A DNA stretch of 64,000 nt, taken from positions 82,617,533 through 82,681,532 of the forward strand of contig NC_068922.1 in assembly GCF_023091745.1 (NCBI RefSeq), given 5' to 3'. The stretch is from Budorcas taxicolor. Taxonomy: Eukaryota; Chordata; Mammalia; Artiodactyla; Bovidae. Made by a program: the position numbers and the translations under genes. Shown one piece after another: positions 9,726-20,090 of this stretch; position 1 is the stretch's first letter; each line of letters opens with the position of its first letter. The notes beneath the pieces are model-generated. The model saw only the letters and a program-made list of their open reading frames with translations. It did no database searches and was not told the DNA's origin.

Positions 9726-10095
9726 CTGTTGACATGCCTTCTAAGTCTCCTGACCCCACCACCTGTGCCTCTAACCAGGCTCCCTTCTGCCTAGAACTCC
9801 CTCCCCAGCTTTGCTTCCCTCCCTGACTTTTTTGGTAGGCACCTCCTCATGCTTTAACTGATATCATTTGATTCCATGTCTCACTTCCTGGGGAACAGTT
9901 CCCAGGCCAGCCTTTGCTCCTCAAATCCCATGGAGCATTCAGCATCAGCTATAATGAAGGCACTTGCCATATTGCTTTATGATCATCTGTCTTCATCAGC
10001 AAGATTTTGCCCTTGAATAGAGAGAGTGTACCGTATTCATTTTTCTCCCCAGACGTCCAGTCCAATGCTGGAGAGGTATCAGATGATAAATAAAT
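9726..10095. other. Unassigned stretch, possibly old L2/MIR-like
   Basis: CTAGAACTCCCTCCCCAGC and neighbouring text recall the 3' part of old L2/MIR-class repeats, but I cannot assign it. No gene was seen. Confidence 0.35.
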
Positions 10096-10306
10096 TGGCT
10101 CGGATGGTTTAAGAACCAGCCTGCAATGCAGGAGACCCGGGGTCGAACCCTGGGTCGGGAAGATCCCCTGGGAAGGGAATGGCAACCCAGTCCATATTCT
10201 TGTGTGCAGAGTCCCCTGGACAGAGGAGCCTGGTGGGCTACACAGTCCTTGTGTTCGCAAAGAGCCGGGCATGACTGAGCGACTAAAGCTTTCACTTTCA
10301 CTTTCA
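10096..10306 (+). mobile_element. Bov-tA SINE with CACTTT tail
   Basis: The head is eroded (GGCTCGGATGGTTTAAGAAC). The B-box-like GGTCGAACCC and the body are intact, and the end GACTGAGCGACTAAAG is followed by repeats of CACTTT, a tail typical of this SINE group. Confidence 0.9.
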
Positions 10307-10540
10307 AATGCTTGTAAATTGACTGAATGGAAGGAGGAATACAGGGATACACTAAATAGTAGAGGCGTAAGGCCATGGGGCGGTTCTCTGCTTTCTCCTT
10401 TAAGCATCAAGTTCACTTTTTGTTAATTGCCTACAGACCCAACTTGGAGAATCTGTCACAAATGTCTGCATGAGAAGAGAAAGCTGGTGTATGTGTTTTC
10501 TGTGTTAGAAATTCTCACCCGGACAATGTTACCTTCATAA

Positions 10541-10577
10541 TGTGTGTGTGTGTGTGTGCGTGTGTGTGTGTGTGCGC
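10541..10577. repeat. (TG)n/(CG)n microsatellite
   Basis: A run of TG dinucleotides ends in GCGCGCGCGC and touches the 3' end of the adjacent antisense SINE. Alternating purine-pyrimidine of this kind can adopt Z-DNA. Confidence 0.9.
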
Positions 10578-10790
10578 GCGCGCGCTCAGTCGTGTCTGAC
10601 TCTTTGTGATCCCATGAGTAGCCCACCAAGCGCCTCTGTCCATGGATTTCCCAGGCAAGAACACTGGGGTGTGTTGCCATTTCCTCCTCCTCCCCTCCGG
10701 GGATCTTCCCGACCCGGGGGTCAAACTGTATCTCCTTTGTCTCCTGCATTGGTATGTGGATTCTTTACCACTGAGTCACCGGGGAAGCAA
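10578..10790 (-). mobile_element. Bov-tA SINE
   Basis: A full antisense copy: CTCAGTCGTGTCTGACTCTT, CCCAGGCAAGAACACTGGGG, GGATCTTCCCGACCCGGGGG, then the complement of the head (CACTGAGTCACCGGGGAAGC). It faces the plus-oriented copy 270 bp away, so a transcript through both could fold. Confidence 0.92.
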
Positions 10791-11040
10791 GTGTATCTTA
10801 CTCATCTAAACACTTCTCAAGAACAGCCCTCTGGTCCAAGCTTCTGTCCGCTCCATGGCCTCCCTGTCCTTCCTCCAACATGAGGAGCCATGGGCTGTGA
10901 CCTCACCGTGTCCTCTGCTTGAGAAGGTCTTGGTGTGTCATGTGCGTGGATCGTGGCTCAGCCCCTCCCAGAGGGGCCGTGCCCGAGCCAACCTGTCTAA
11001 AATGTACTGCTTCCACAAGCTAGTCATTTATTTTGCTTTA

Positions 11041-12244
11041 TTCCAGATGTTCAAGCTGGATTTAGAAAAGGCAGAGGAACCAGAGATCAAATTGCCAACA
11101 TCCACTGGATCATGGAAAAGGCAAGAGAGTTCCAGAAAAACATCTATTTCTGCTTAATTGACTATGCCAAAGCCTTTGACTGTGTGGATCACAATAAACT
11201 GTGGAAAATTCTGAGAGAGATGAGAATACCAGACCACCTCACCTGCCTCTTGAGAAACTTATATGCAGGTCAGGAAGCAACAGTTAGAACTGGACATGGA
11301 ACAACAGACTGGTTCCAAATAGGAAAAGGAGTACATCAAGGCTGTATATTGTCACCCTGCTTATTTAACTTATATGCAGAGTACATCATGAGAAACGCTG
11401 GACTGGAAGAAACACAAGCTGGAATCAAGATTGCCGGAAGAAATATCAGTAACCTCAGATATGCAGATGACACCACCCTTATGGCAGAAAGGGAAGAGGA
11501 ACTAAAAAGCCTCTTGATGAAAGTGAAAGAGGAGAGAGAAAAAGTTGGCTTAAAGCTCAACATTCAGGAAACAAAGATCATGGCATCTGGTCCCATCACT
11601 TCATGGGAAATAGATGGGGAAACAGTAGAAACAGTGTCAGACTTAATTTTTTGGGCTCCAGAATCACTGAAGATTATGATTGCAGCCATGAAATTAAAAG
11701 ACGCTTACTCCTTGGAAGAAAAGTTATGACCAACCTAGATAGCATATTCAAAAGCAGAGACGTTACTTTGCCAACAAAGGTCCGTCTGTCAAGGCTATGG
11801 TTTTTCCTGTGGTCATGTATGGATGTGAGAGTTGGACTGTGAGGAAGGCTGAGCACTGAAGAATTGATGCTTTTGAACTGTGATGTTGGAGAAGACTCTT
11901 GAGAGTCCCTTGGGCTGCAAGGAGATCCAACCAGTCCATTCTGAAGGAGATCAACCCTGGGATTTCCTTGGAAGGAATGATGCTAAAGCTGAAGCTCCAG
12001 TACTTTGGCCACCTCATGCGAAGAGTTGATTCATTGGAAAAGACTCTGATGCTGGGAGGGATTGAGGGCAGGAGGAGAAGGGGACAACCCAGGATGAGAT
12101 GGCTGGATGGCATCACGGACTCGATGGACGTGAGTCTGAGTGAACTCCGGGAGTTGGTGATGGACAGGGAGGCCTGGCATGCTTGGATTCATGGGGTTGC
12201 AAAGAGTCGGACACGACTGAGTGAACTGAACTGAACTGAACTGA
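11041..12244 (+). mobile_element. BovB (RTE LINE), 5'-truncated, complete 3' end
   Basis: Plus-strand BovB of about 1.2 kb runs from GATGTTCAAGCTGGATTTAG to the characteristic 3' end with (TGAAC)n (ACTGAGTGAACTGAACTGAA). The endonuclease half is missing. It carries one of the best-preserved RT segments in the window. Confidence 0.95.
11112..11729 (+). pseudogene. BovB reverse transcriptase fragment (205 codons open)
   Basis: The frame encodes the catalytic palm of the BovB reverse transcriptase. It has LIDYAKAFDCVDHNKLW at about residues 15-31 (motif A), FQIGKGVHQGCILSPCLF at 72-89 (motif B) and LRYADDTTLMAE at 113-124 (motif C, YADD intact), then the conserved basic/helical thumb region (LLMKVKEEREKVGLKLN). 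The start codon is internal to the domain, so it is not a true N-terminus. Upstream sequence still reads as BovB from 11041. The frame breaks after VSDLIFWAPES, and the C-terminal region continues in other frames at 11603-11842 and 11899-12234. Without an endonuclease it cannot be autonomous. Confidence 0.88.
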
Positions 12245-12279
12245 TTCTTTTCTTCTTTAAGTAGTCATAAAAATGTCTG

Positions 12280-12425
12280 TTATATATTTAAGTGTTTTTT
12301 TAACTATCTCAACAATTAGAATTTAAGCTTCATGAAGGCAGAAATTTTTGTTGCTTTCATCACTGCTCTTTCCTAGTGCCTGGAGTATTAATACTCCAGC
12401 ATACATTGCAAGTATTCAGCGCGTG
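12280..12425 (+). repeat. L2-type LINE 3' fragment
   Basis: TTAGAATTTAAGCTTCATGA, AGGCAGAAATTTTTGTTGC and CTAGTGCCTGGAGTATTAAT follow the order of the old L2 3' end (AATGTAAGCTCCATGAGGGC, CCTAGxxCAGTGCCTGG). The match is diverged. Confidence 0.5.
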
Positions 12426-12617
12426 CATTAGACGGTGTCTAAAGCAGGCGTTCAGTACACTGGATGCAGAAGGTACCCAACACCCGTATATGGTGAAGGG
12501 TGCAGGTGGGCGTGGCCGAGTATTCCGAGATAAGCAAGCGGCCTCACACAAGACAGGATGCATACGTGTATTCATCAGGTCACATCAGACATCTTAAAGC
12601 ACGTTTTTAAATAATTG

Positions 12618-12961
12618 TATTTATTTATTTATTTGACGGTGCTGTGTCTTCACTGAAGCGTGGGCTTTTCTCTAGGTGAGGCTAGCAGGAGCTGCTCTCC
12701 AGCTGCAGGGCCCGGGCCTCTCGTCGTGATGATCTTGGGGGCTTCTCTTCTTGTAGAACCCAGCTCTGGGGCCTGCGGCCGCCAGTAGGTGAACACGTGC
12801 GCTCAGCACTTGCAGCTCCCAGGCTCTAGAGCTCAGGTTCAATGGCTGTGACCCACCGGCTTAGTTGCTCCACAGCATGTGGGAATTTCCTGGATCAGGA
12901 ATCGAACCCACGTCTCCTGCATTGGCAGGTGGATTCTTAACCAGTGAGCCACCAGGGAAGA
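12618..12961 (-). mobile_element. CHR-type SINE, near full length
   Basis: Antisense blocks run in order: a T-rich (TTTA)n tail at the left, GGGCTTTTCTCTAGGTG, AGCTGCTCTCCAGCTGCAGG, CAGCACTTGCAGCTCCCAGG, GTTGCTCCACAGCATGTGGG, ATCAGGAATCGAACCCACG, and the complement of the head AGCCACCAGGGAAGACC. This is the clearest CHR copy here. Confidence 0.8.
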
Positions 12962-13278
12962 CCTCGTAAAGGGTGTTTTAACTGCACACCAGCTATGCCT
13001 GCGATCGCCACGAACTGGATGCACGCCTTGCTTCTCGGTTGTATATGTCATTTCCTAGGAAAGCGTGTGAAGGTTTTCCCCCTTTGTTTCCTTATGAAAG
13101 TGGCCCCTGACTCCCTGCTCACTGACGCCCGGGGAGCACAGCTAGGCTTTGTTGTGGGCAGGGATGTTCCTGGATGCAGGTCCAGGTTAGCTCCTCCGGT
13201 GCTGCTGCTGAAATCCAGTTACACATCAAGTAAGCAAAGGGCTGGAGGTGAGCCAGAGGCGGCGCAGCCCCGGAAAGC
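12961..13278. other. Unassigned sequence flanking the minisatellite
   Basis: No repeat family or gene was recognised. Several frames are open through it into the minisatellite, but they overlap on both strands and none has a motif. Confidence 0.45.
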
Positions 13279-13483
13279 TTGCTCGCTTGGGCCAGCCGCC
13301 CGCTGTCTCCAGCTCCGTCTTGCTCGCTTGGGCCAGCCGCCCGCTGTCTCCAGCTCCGTCTTGCTCGCTTGGGCCAGCCGCCCGCTGTCTCCAGCTCCGT
13401 CTTGCTCGCTTGGGCCAGCCGCCCGCTGTCTCCAGCTCCGTCTTGCTCGCTTGGGCCAGCCGCCCGCTGTCTCCAGCTCCGTC
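13279..13483. repeat. Minisatellite: five identical 41-bp units
   Basis: Units lie at 13279, 13320, 13361, 13402 and 13443. Each begins TTGCTCGCTTGGGCCAGCC and ends CCAGCTCCGTC, with no difference by eye. The unit is GC-rich and 41 bp is not a multiple of three, so reading frame rotates from unit to unit. That keeps several frames on both strands open and produces spurious 90-200-codon frames. Exact identity suggests recent expansion or homogenisation, so length polymorphism is likely. Confidence 0.97.
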
Positions 13484-15424
13484 CAGCACCCTCTTTGTCT
13501 TCAATTCCGGGAGTGGAGCGAGCTGCCCATCTGCAGGATTTGATCCTGGGATTTTCTTTTTTTAACCACCTAGTGACTGTGATCTTGAGCACAGGGCTTT
13601 TTTCCTTAGCTTCAGGCCATTACTGCCTGTGTTATCTTCCTGCCTAGGGGTCTCTGGCTTCTTTTTGCTGATGCCCTAGAGGGATTTCTGAACTCTGATC
13701 CATTTCTTTTCTACACTGTGATGCTTTTTCTTTTTTTTCCTTCTGGACTATTCCTGCAGCAACTATAGCCTTAGCTTTTAGACACTGACTTCCTTTCTTT
13801 GCTTTTCTGCTTTTCTCTCTGTCTTTGGTGGACCAAATATTTCCTGACTGCAAGAATAAGACACTCCAGAACCCGGTGTCCGAAGCTGCCTGGGTTTCTA
13901 TTCTGAGCCCTGTGTGTTTGGTTCCCTGCCCTGCTCCTCACTTCTCTGAGCCCAGGATGGCACAGTCAGGATGGCACAGTTGGCATACAGCGGCACCTTC
14001 CGCGGTTTGTCCATTTGCTGGGCATGAACAGTTCCGGGACATGCTTGAGCTGCCTTTTCAGAGAAGCAACCCTGCCTTTGAAATTATGTTTTAAAAGCTC
14101 TCAGATGTCTGGGTCCATATCTCTTTGCTTGAAAAGAAATAAAAGGAGAGAAAGAATGTGCTGGATATATCAAAGCAGAGCACATCTTTCCTCCCTGGCC
14201 ACCCTCCCCGTCTCCAAGCTCTCTGTCCGCAGGGAAGCAGAGCAGGCTTCTGCTTTGAACCAGCGGGGTTGGTGTGACTACAGTCAGTGAGGGGTGCTAG
14301 TTGAATGAGCCTGGGCTTTCCGACTTCTCCAAAGTCAGGCTCTGCTCATCCAAATTTGTCCCAGTTTTCTTGGGGCTTTCTTGATTTTAACACTGAAAAT
14401 CATATATCCTAGGCAAACTGGGATGGCTGGCCATCCAGACGGTTGTGAATGCCTCCTGTGTGCCAGCCTGCCCCTTAAGAAGTCTCCGGTTCGGTCAGCC
14501 CGTCCTTTTCCCAGCCTCATCTGCATTTTTCTCCCTTCTGCTTAGGTAGACCTTTGAAGGTTGCCCTTTTGTCAACGATTTCACATTCATGCTGGTCTTG
14601 GTTGTCCTGAATGTTTGACCCTCTGTTAATCTGATTTTATTCTCTGACTTGACCTTGGTCTCTCATAGATCCAAAATGAAACTACATTTGGAGTGACAAA
14701 AAGAATTGAATGTGGGTAAACCTTAGGGAGGATACTGACTCACAGAGGAGAGGAGGTGCAGATCACGGGCAGCCGAGAGGGGCTGTGCCCTGCCCCCACG
14801 GCACAGGGTGAGGACGCCCTCAGATTTGCACAAATGCTGTTAAAAATGTCAGAAGCAGGTGTTTCTTTTTTTTTTTTTCCTTTTTCATTCTGAGCTTCAA
14901 GCTAACATGGGCATTTAGCTAAGTCCCTCCCAGGTCCTGAAACAGTACGTGGATTTCAGGGGCGACTATCGCTGAATGCGTTGTAGGGCCAGTGCACCTG
15001 CCAGGTAGATGTTATGAAAGAGTGTGTGAGGGGTGCGGGACCAAAAGAATCGGGGTGACAGTTTTTCCTTTACAAGACCCCTTAGAAGCCTATTAAGGCC
15101 TTCAGAAGCCAGTCACGGACCTAAATGTATTCACAGTATAGTTAACAACACAGTGAGGAAGACTGAACTAGGAATCCTAGCACGATCAGCCAAGAGTTCC
15201 AGGTCAGAGAAAATGTCAGCATTGCCCGAGGAGTTCCGCCACGGTGACATCCCTGTCCTGCGATTGGCTCCTACTGAGTCGTCATGGAGTAAAGCTGGAT
15301 GTCTGGATGTTTAGACTCCAATTTAGATCTTGGCTTAGGTACATAAGACAAACGCTTGGTCAGATTCTCTAAATGAAAGAGAGTGTGTTCTTTGGTATGG
15401 TTCTTTATTCATTAGAAATATGAG
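13484..15424. other. Unassigned intergenic stretch
   Basis: There is no recognisable gene or young repeat over about 1.9 kb. It has a pyrimidine-rich segment (13660-13850) and a poly-T run near 14865-14880. Frames are at most 93 codons and motif-free. It may hold old diverged repeats that need a profile search. Confidence 0.45.
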
Positions 15425-15612
15425 TGTTTCCCAGGCCCTGGACAAGCCCTCGGAAGAGAATGGAGAACAGTAACAGCAGAAAGCCAGCATCCCTGCCCTG
15501 AGGGATCTCAAGCTCCCTGGGAGGGTCAGAGACAAATAACTGACAAGTTGAAAAAAGGCACCAGTGGGATGATGCTGTGAAAGAGAGGGACCAGGGTTTC
15601 TGAAAGCAGACA
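15425..15612 (+). repeat. Ancient interspersed repeat, family unassigned
   Basis: GGCCCTGGACAAGCCC, AGCATCCCTGCCCTGAGGGA and CTCAAGCTCCCTGGGAGGG resemble the old repeat type that reads 'size... catCCCTGCCCTcAaGGagCTcAcagTCT'. Similar text occurs at 36868 and 51712. Confidence 0.4.
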
Positions 15613-15674
15613 GTGGGAGAATTGGAGCAGGTCGCATGGCTTCCCTGGAAAGTGGAAAACTGGACTCAGATGAG

Positions 15675-15805
15675 TCATATCGAGCTATGTCCAGGGCCTA
15701 GTCTGTGCCGGGCGCTGCCAACAGCTTCACCGGCACTTTCCTGATCAGTTCTCACGTATCACATTCGGGAGGTGGGCAGTTATCCTTCCAAACTGCCTTC
15801 ACTCT
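15675..15805 (+). repeat. MIR-like SINE fragment
   Basis: GGGCCTAGTCTGTGCCGGGC followed by GCTGCCAACAGCTTCACC and ATTCGGGAGGTGGGCAGTTA, then TCC, match the MIR core/3' order (TATGTGCCAGGCACTGTGCT ... GAGGTAGGTACTATTATCC). Diverged. Confidence 0.5.
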
Positions 15806-15964
15806 AAGAAGAGTATTCCAGCATTGTCTATAGTCGGGGCAGGGCGCGAGGGGGTTCCATCATCAGTTACCCAAGAAGGACAAGTCCCTTAAGATCCCCT
15901 ACAATGGAGCGAAGGGGAGCAGATTTTGTCACCCAAAAGTGAATCTTCGGTATAGATTCTTTTT

Positions 15965-16235
15965 TATAACTTCACTTGTTTTTGGCTGTGCTGGGCTTTT
16001 GTTGCTATCCGAACTTTTCTCTAGTTGCCGCGAGCAGGGCCTGCTCTCGAGGTTTGTGCGGTGTGGGCTCCTCATTGCGGTGGCTTCTCTTGCTGTGGAG
16101 CTCCGCTGCAGACGCCTGCGCTCAGGACTTGCAGCTCCCGTGTTTGGAGCACAGGCTCAATGCTTGGGGCACATGGGCCTGGTTCGCTGCCGCATGTGGG
16201 ATCTTCGTGGATCAGGGATCAAAGCCGTGTCTGTT
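15965..16235 (-). mobile_element. CHR-type SINE (head missing)
   Basis: Antisense: TTGGCTGTGCTGGGCTTTTG, TCTCTAGTTGCCGCGAGCAG, GCTTCTCTTGCTGTGGAGCT and GTGGATCAGGGATCAAAGCC. It stops within the tRNA-like head. Two overlapping plus frames of 91-133 codons are by-products. Confidence 0.78.
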
Positions 16236-16371
16236 GTTTCTCTCCTGTTAATCTTTTATTACAAAGGAGTCTAAACTTAGGACTTGGAAAGATAGTAGTA
16301 GGCGTTTCCTGGTTTTCCTTCCTCACAGAGCTTCTCTCTTGGACCTCTATAACCTTGCCTAGAGATTCTGC

Positions 16372-16762
16372 AGAAGTTGTTGCTGTTCAGTTGCCAAGTC
16401 ATGTCCAACCCTTTGTGATCTCATAGACTGCAGCATGCCAGGCTTCTCTGTCTTCCTCTGTCTCTAGGAGTTTGCTCAGAATCATTTCCATTGAGTCGGT
16501 GATGCCATCCAACCGTCTCATCCTCTGTCATCCCCTTCTCCTCCCACCTTCCATCTTTCCCAGCATCAGGGTCTTTTCCAATGAGTCAGCTCTTCCCATC
16601 AGGTGGCCAAAGTATTGGAGTTTCAGCTTCAGCATCAGTCCTTCCAATGAATATTCAGGACTGATTTCCTTTAGGATGCACTGGTTGGATCTCCTTGCAG
16701 CCCAGGAGACTCTTGAGTCTTTTCCACACCACAGTCCTTTGTGCTCAGGCTTCTTTATGATC
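16372..16762 (-). mobile_element. BovB 3' fragment
   Basis: It reads antisense from GTTCAGTTGCCAAGTCATG through CATCAGGTGGCCAAAGTATT and CCTTGCAGCCCAGGAGACTC to CAGGCTTCTTTATGATC. It holds only the C-terminal coding end and 3' UTR. Confidence 0.9.
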
Positions 16763-17817
16763 TGCAAAAGTACAAGTCCTGGAAAGAGTAGAGCTCAGAT
16801 GTTGCTTGAATGAATTTACTTATCCTCAATATACAGAGTAGAAAGTTTGGCCTAGAGAGGTCAGGCTGTGTGCCTATCGCTAGTTAGAGGCAGAAGCATG
16901 GTTAGAGCCGAGCTGTCTGTCTCCCGGCATCCTCCCAGGGAGGAAGCGGGGTGCGTGCAGGTCTGATGGTGCAGCGAGCGCACAAGTTCGTCCTGCACGG
17001 CTCGCTGGCTTGCGGCCTTGAACGTGTGTCCCGGAAGGGCCGCTGCCGCAGCGCTGCCTCAGGGGCCTGTATGTTGCCCCTAAAAGCAGAATCCAGGGAG
17101 GGCCCACCTCCTTCTCAGGAGAAGCTAGAGAGGGGCCGCAAGACATCAAACCTGGCCCCTCAAGACCGTCTGTCCTGCTGATAAAGCTACAGACAGGCGT
17201 GTCCAGCCTCCTGACCCAGACCTGACATCCCCGGCGCCAGGAGCGCCTGCACACTCACAGTCCTCCTGGGAATCTCAGCAGCGCCTCCTGAGAGCTGCGT
17301 GGCGCCAGGGACGTTCATATAGCACAGGCACGAAAGCTTGAAGCCTTGAGGCTTCGCCCACCAGGACTGAATTAAATGCTTTAAGCGACTTTGGGGCTAC
17401 TTAGAGAAAACAGTTTACATCAGTTTCTGTGCTGTTGGAGGAGAGTGGGGAGGGTGGTTCGAACTTTTTTGCTTTTAAACTTTCTCTTCCCTTTGGCTTG
17501 ACAGCTGCAGAGGCCTCCAAGAGGCCAACCCTTTTGATAAATCCCATGTGTAAGTTTGCTGACTCCAGCTGCGCTGACTCAGGCTGCTCAAGGCCTCCCC
17601 AGCCCCATGTGCCGGGAAAAACCCTGGGAGGGCGGGACAGCAGAGGTGGTCTCTGTGCTCAGGCTTCTGGGCCCTGCAGTGCGGCGGTCATTCCAGCTGC
17701 TTAATTGCTAAAAGCATTCAAGGTTTGACTGAAGAACTGGGCAGTGCTCAGAAGTTTGTCTTGCCATACTTCGATGAAAATGGACCCTAGAGGACGGAGA
17801 TGACAGCACACAACAAT
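16763..17817. other. Unassigned, partly GC-rich stretch
   Basis: About 16,900-17,330 is GC-rich with scattered CpG. The longest frame (minus, 16880-17254, 124 codons) lacks motifs and is overlapped on the other strand. No gene was recognised. Confidence 0.45.
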
Positions 17818-18292
17818 TACACACACGCACACGCACACGTACATACAGCACACATATGCATGAACACATACAACACACATATATGTATAGTATGCATACA
17901 CGTGCATACATACAGTACACACAGACATGAACGCACACATACAACACACATACATGTATAGCATGTGCGCGCACAGACATACAGCGCACATATGCACCAA
18001 CACGCACACACAACACATACACGTATAGCATGCATACACACAGAGAGACACAACACACATGCATGAATGCACATACATGTATAGCATGCACACACATACA
18101 TATAGCACACGTATGCATGAACGCACACACAACACATACATGTGTAGTATGCATACACAGAGAGACATACAGCACATGTATGCATGAATGCACATACCTG
18201 TATAGCATGCATACACACACAGACATGCAAACACAGATGCATGTACATACAGACATGTGCACACATATACACACATACATAAGATTGTGGGG
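17818..18292. repeat. CA-rich VNTR with about 65-bp higher-order units
   Basis: A purine/CA-rich tract is organised in about seven units, each carrying an ATGCATGAA-like block, ACATACATGTATAGCATGC-like block and CAGACATACAGCACA-like block. On the minus strand it gives Cys/Val/Met-rich frames of up to 238 codons (CVYVC-type repeats) in three overlapping phases, a signature of low-complexity DNA and not of a protein. Confidence 0.9.
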
Positions 18293-19089
18293 AGACATAT
18301 CAGTAACCTCAGATATGCAGATGAGAACACCCCTATGGCAGAGAGCAAAGAGGAACTAAAGAGCCTCTTGATGAGAGTGAAAGAGGAGAGTGAAAAAGTT
18401 GGCTTAAAGCTCAACATTCAGAAAACTAAGATCATAGCATCTGGTCCCATCACTTCATGGCAAATGGATGGAGAAATCATGAAAAGAGTGAGAGAATTTA
18501 TTTCTGGGGCTCTAAAATCACTGCAGATGGTGACTACGGCCATGAAATTAAAAGACACTTGCTCCTTGGAAGGAAAGTTATGACCCACCTAGACAGAATA
18601 TTAAAAAGCAGAGACATTTGCCAACAAAGGTCTGTCTAGTCAAGGCTATGGTTTTTGCAGTAGTCATGTATGGATGTGAGTTGGACTGTGAAGAAAGCTG
18701 AGTGCCGAAGAATTGATGCTTTTGACCTGTGGTGTTGGAGAAGACTCTTGAGAGTCCCTTGGACTGCAAGGAGATCCAATCTGTCCATCCTAAAGGAAAT
18801 CAGTCCTGAATATTCATTGGAAGGACTGATGCTGAAGCTGAAGCTCCAATACTTTGGCCACATGATGCAAGCAACCAACTCATTGGAAAAGACCCTGATG
18901 CTGGGAAAGATTGAAGGCAGGAGGAGAAGGGGATGACAGAGGATAAGATGATTGGATGGCATCACTGACTCCATGGACATGGGTTTGGGTAAACTCTGGG
19001 AGTTGATGATGTACAGGGAGGCCTGGTGTGCTGCAGTCCATGGGGTCACAAAGAGTCACACATGACTGAGCGGATGAACTGAACTGACA
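18293..19089 (+). mobile_element. BovB, 5'-truncated
   Basis: It starts at ATATCAGTAACCTCAGATAT (just before motif C) and runs to the 3' end ACTGAGCGGATGAACTGAAC. The YADD motif has changed: the codons read YADENT instead of YADDTT, destroying the second catalytic aspartate. A 5-bp-scale deletion (GAGACATTTGCC) further breaks the frame. Confidence 0.92.
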
Positions 19090-19325
19090 TATTTATTTTT
19101 TTTATCTAGCTTGGTTTTATTGTTAGTTCTGAAGAGGTGATATGTGTATAAGATAAATATTCCAAATGGACGATTATTTTTCACATTAGGAGTCACTCTC
19201 CCCTCTTCCCTCCCATCACACCCAGTATTCTAGAGACAACAACATGGTGAATTTCTTCTAAATTTTTCCAGAAATATATGTTTATCTAAAACATATTTTC
19301 CCATTTCCTAATGTATATTTTTATG

Positions 19326-19480
19326 CACATATAGTAGCTGCTGCTGCTGCTGCCAAGTCACTTCGGCCGTGTCCGACTCTGCGACCCCATAGACGGCAGC
19401 CCAGCAGGCTCCCCCGTCCCTAGGACTCTCCGGGCAAGAGCACTGGAGCGGGCTGCCATTCCCTTCTCCACATATAGTAG
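19326..19480 (-). mobile_element. BovA-type SINE with (CTG)n end and 12-bp duplication
   Basis: A monomer in antisense begins with a (CTG)n run (19337-19352), then CAAGTCACTTCGGCCGTGTC through GGAGCGGGCTGCCATTCCC. The 12-bp repeat CACATATAGTAG lies at 19326-19337 and 19469-19480, perfectly matched, marking the insertion. The tRNA-like head is absent, so the element is a headless BovA-derived unit. Confidence 0.93.
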
Positions 19481-19759
19481 CGTGTAGACGTAATTATGCA
19501 CCTGGATTTTTGAATTTAATAGTATACCTTTGAAGTATTCCACTTCCGTGATGATGGCAATGATGGCGGTGATGACACAGCATGTGCCCCCACATGTATG
19601 ACGACTTTATAAATCTGATGCAACTCTGAGTTTTAATCCTTGCAACCATCCTTACAGTAGCTCTGACTCCATTCCTCAACCCATTCTGCAGCATCGGCTC
19701 TCAGCCTGAAATCACGGCCTCTCATTTAGGGGGTGCCTTATTCTTTTTAAGGGGTGGAT

Positions 19760-19904
19760 AATATTCCTTTAAGTGAAGTCGCTCAGTCGTGTCTGACTCT
19801 TTGCGACCCCATGGACTGTAGCCTACCAGGCTCCTCCGTCCATGGGGTTCTCCAGGCAAGAATACTGGAGTGGAGTGCCATTTCCTTCTCCAATATTCCT
19901 TTAA
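19760..19904 (-). mobile_element. BovA-type SINE with 13-bp duplication
   Basis: The antisense body reads AGTGAAGTCGCTCAGTCGTG to GAGTGCCATTTCCTTCTCC. The 13-bp AATATTCCTTTAA at 19760-19772 is repeated exactly at 19892-19904. It is well preserved, with nearly all diagnostic CpG sites, so it is probably young. Confidence 0.95.
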
Positions 19905-20090
19905 ACAGATATACATCCCATTGACATATCTTGTGTACTGTTAATGATGTCTTAGGTTTATTTATCCTATTTTTTGCTATTGCAAGCAGTGTCTCAATCT
20001 TTCAATACTTCACTGCATACCTTTGAACGTGTGCTTTGTGTACATATTTGTAATATCAATTAATCAAGTTGTAACAGCTGTTTTTTAAAC

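Larger units (their letters stand above)
19090..20090 (-). mobile_element. Old L1 (L1M-like) relic hosting two SINEs
   Basis: Antisense L1 text is recognisable in ATTCTTTTTAAGGGGTGGAT, ATCCTATTTTTTGCTATTG, CAAGCAGTGTCTCAATC and TTTGTGTACATATTTGTAAT. These correspond to the old L1 3'-region 'attctttttaatggctg... ttgctattacaaacaatgctgcaa'. The left half is assigned with less certainty. Confidence 0.55.

Noticed and set aside
10096..10306. tRNA gene in the SINE heads
   Set aside because: The heads have A/B-box-like words but no complete cloverleaf, anticodon stem or CCA-adjacent acceptor pairing; they are SINE promoters, here and in the other Bov-tA copies.
12944..13647. Several 105-199-codon frames on both strands
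   Set aside because: They are held open by the 41-bp minisatellite, whose units contain no stop in several phases. There is no domain or plausible start context.
17818..18292. CRISPR-like array
   Set aside because: Units are contiguous and diverged CA-rich tandem repeats without unique spacers, in a mammalian context.
17701..18417. Minus-strand 238-codon Cys/Val/Tyr-rich frame, with 196- and 151-codon frames in other phases
   Set aside because: It is the translation of a CA-rich VNTR plus antisense BovB. Open frames in three phases with the same dipeptide texture indicate low complexity, not a cysteine-rich protein.
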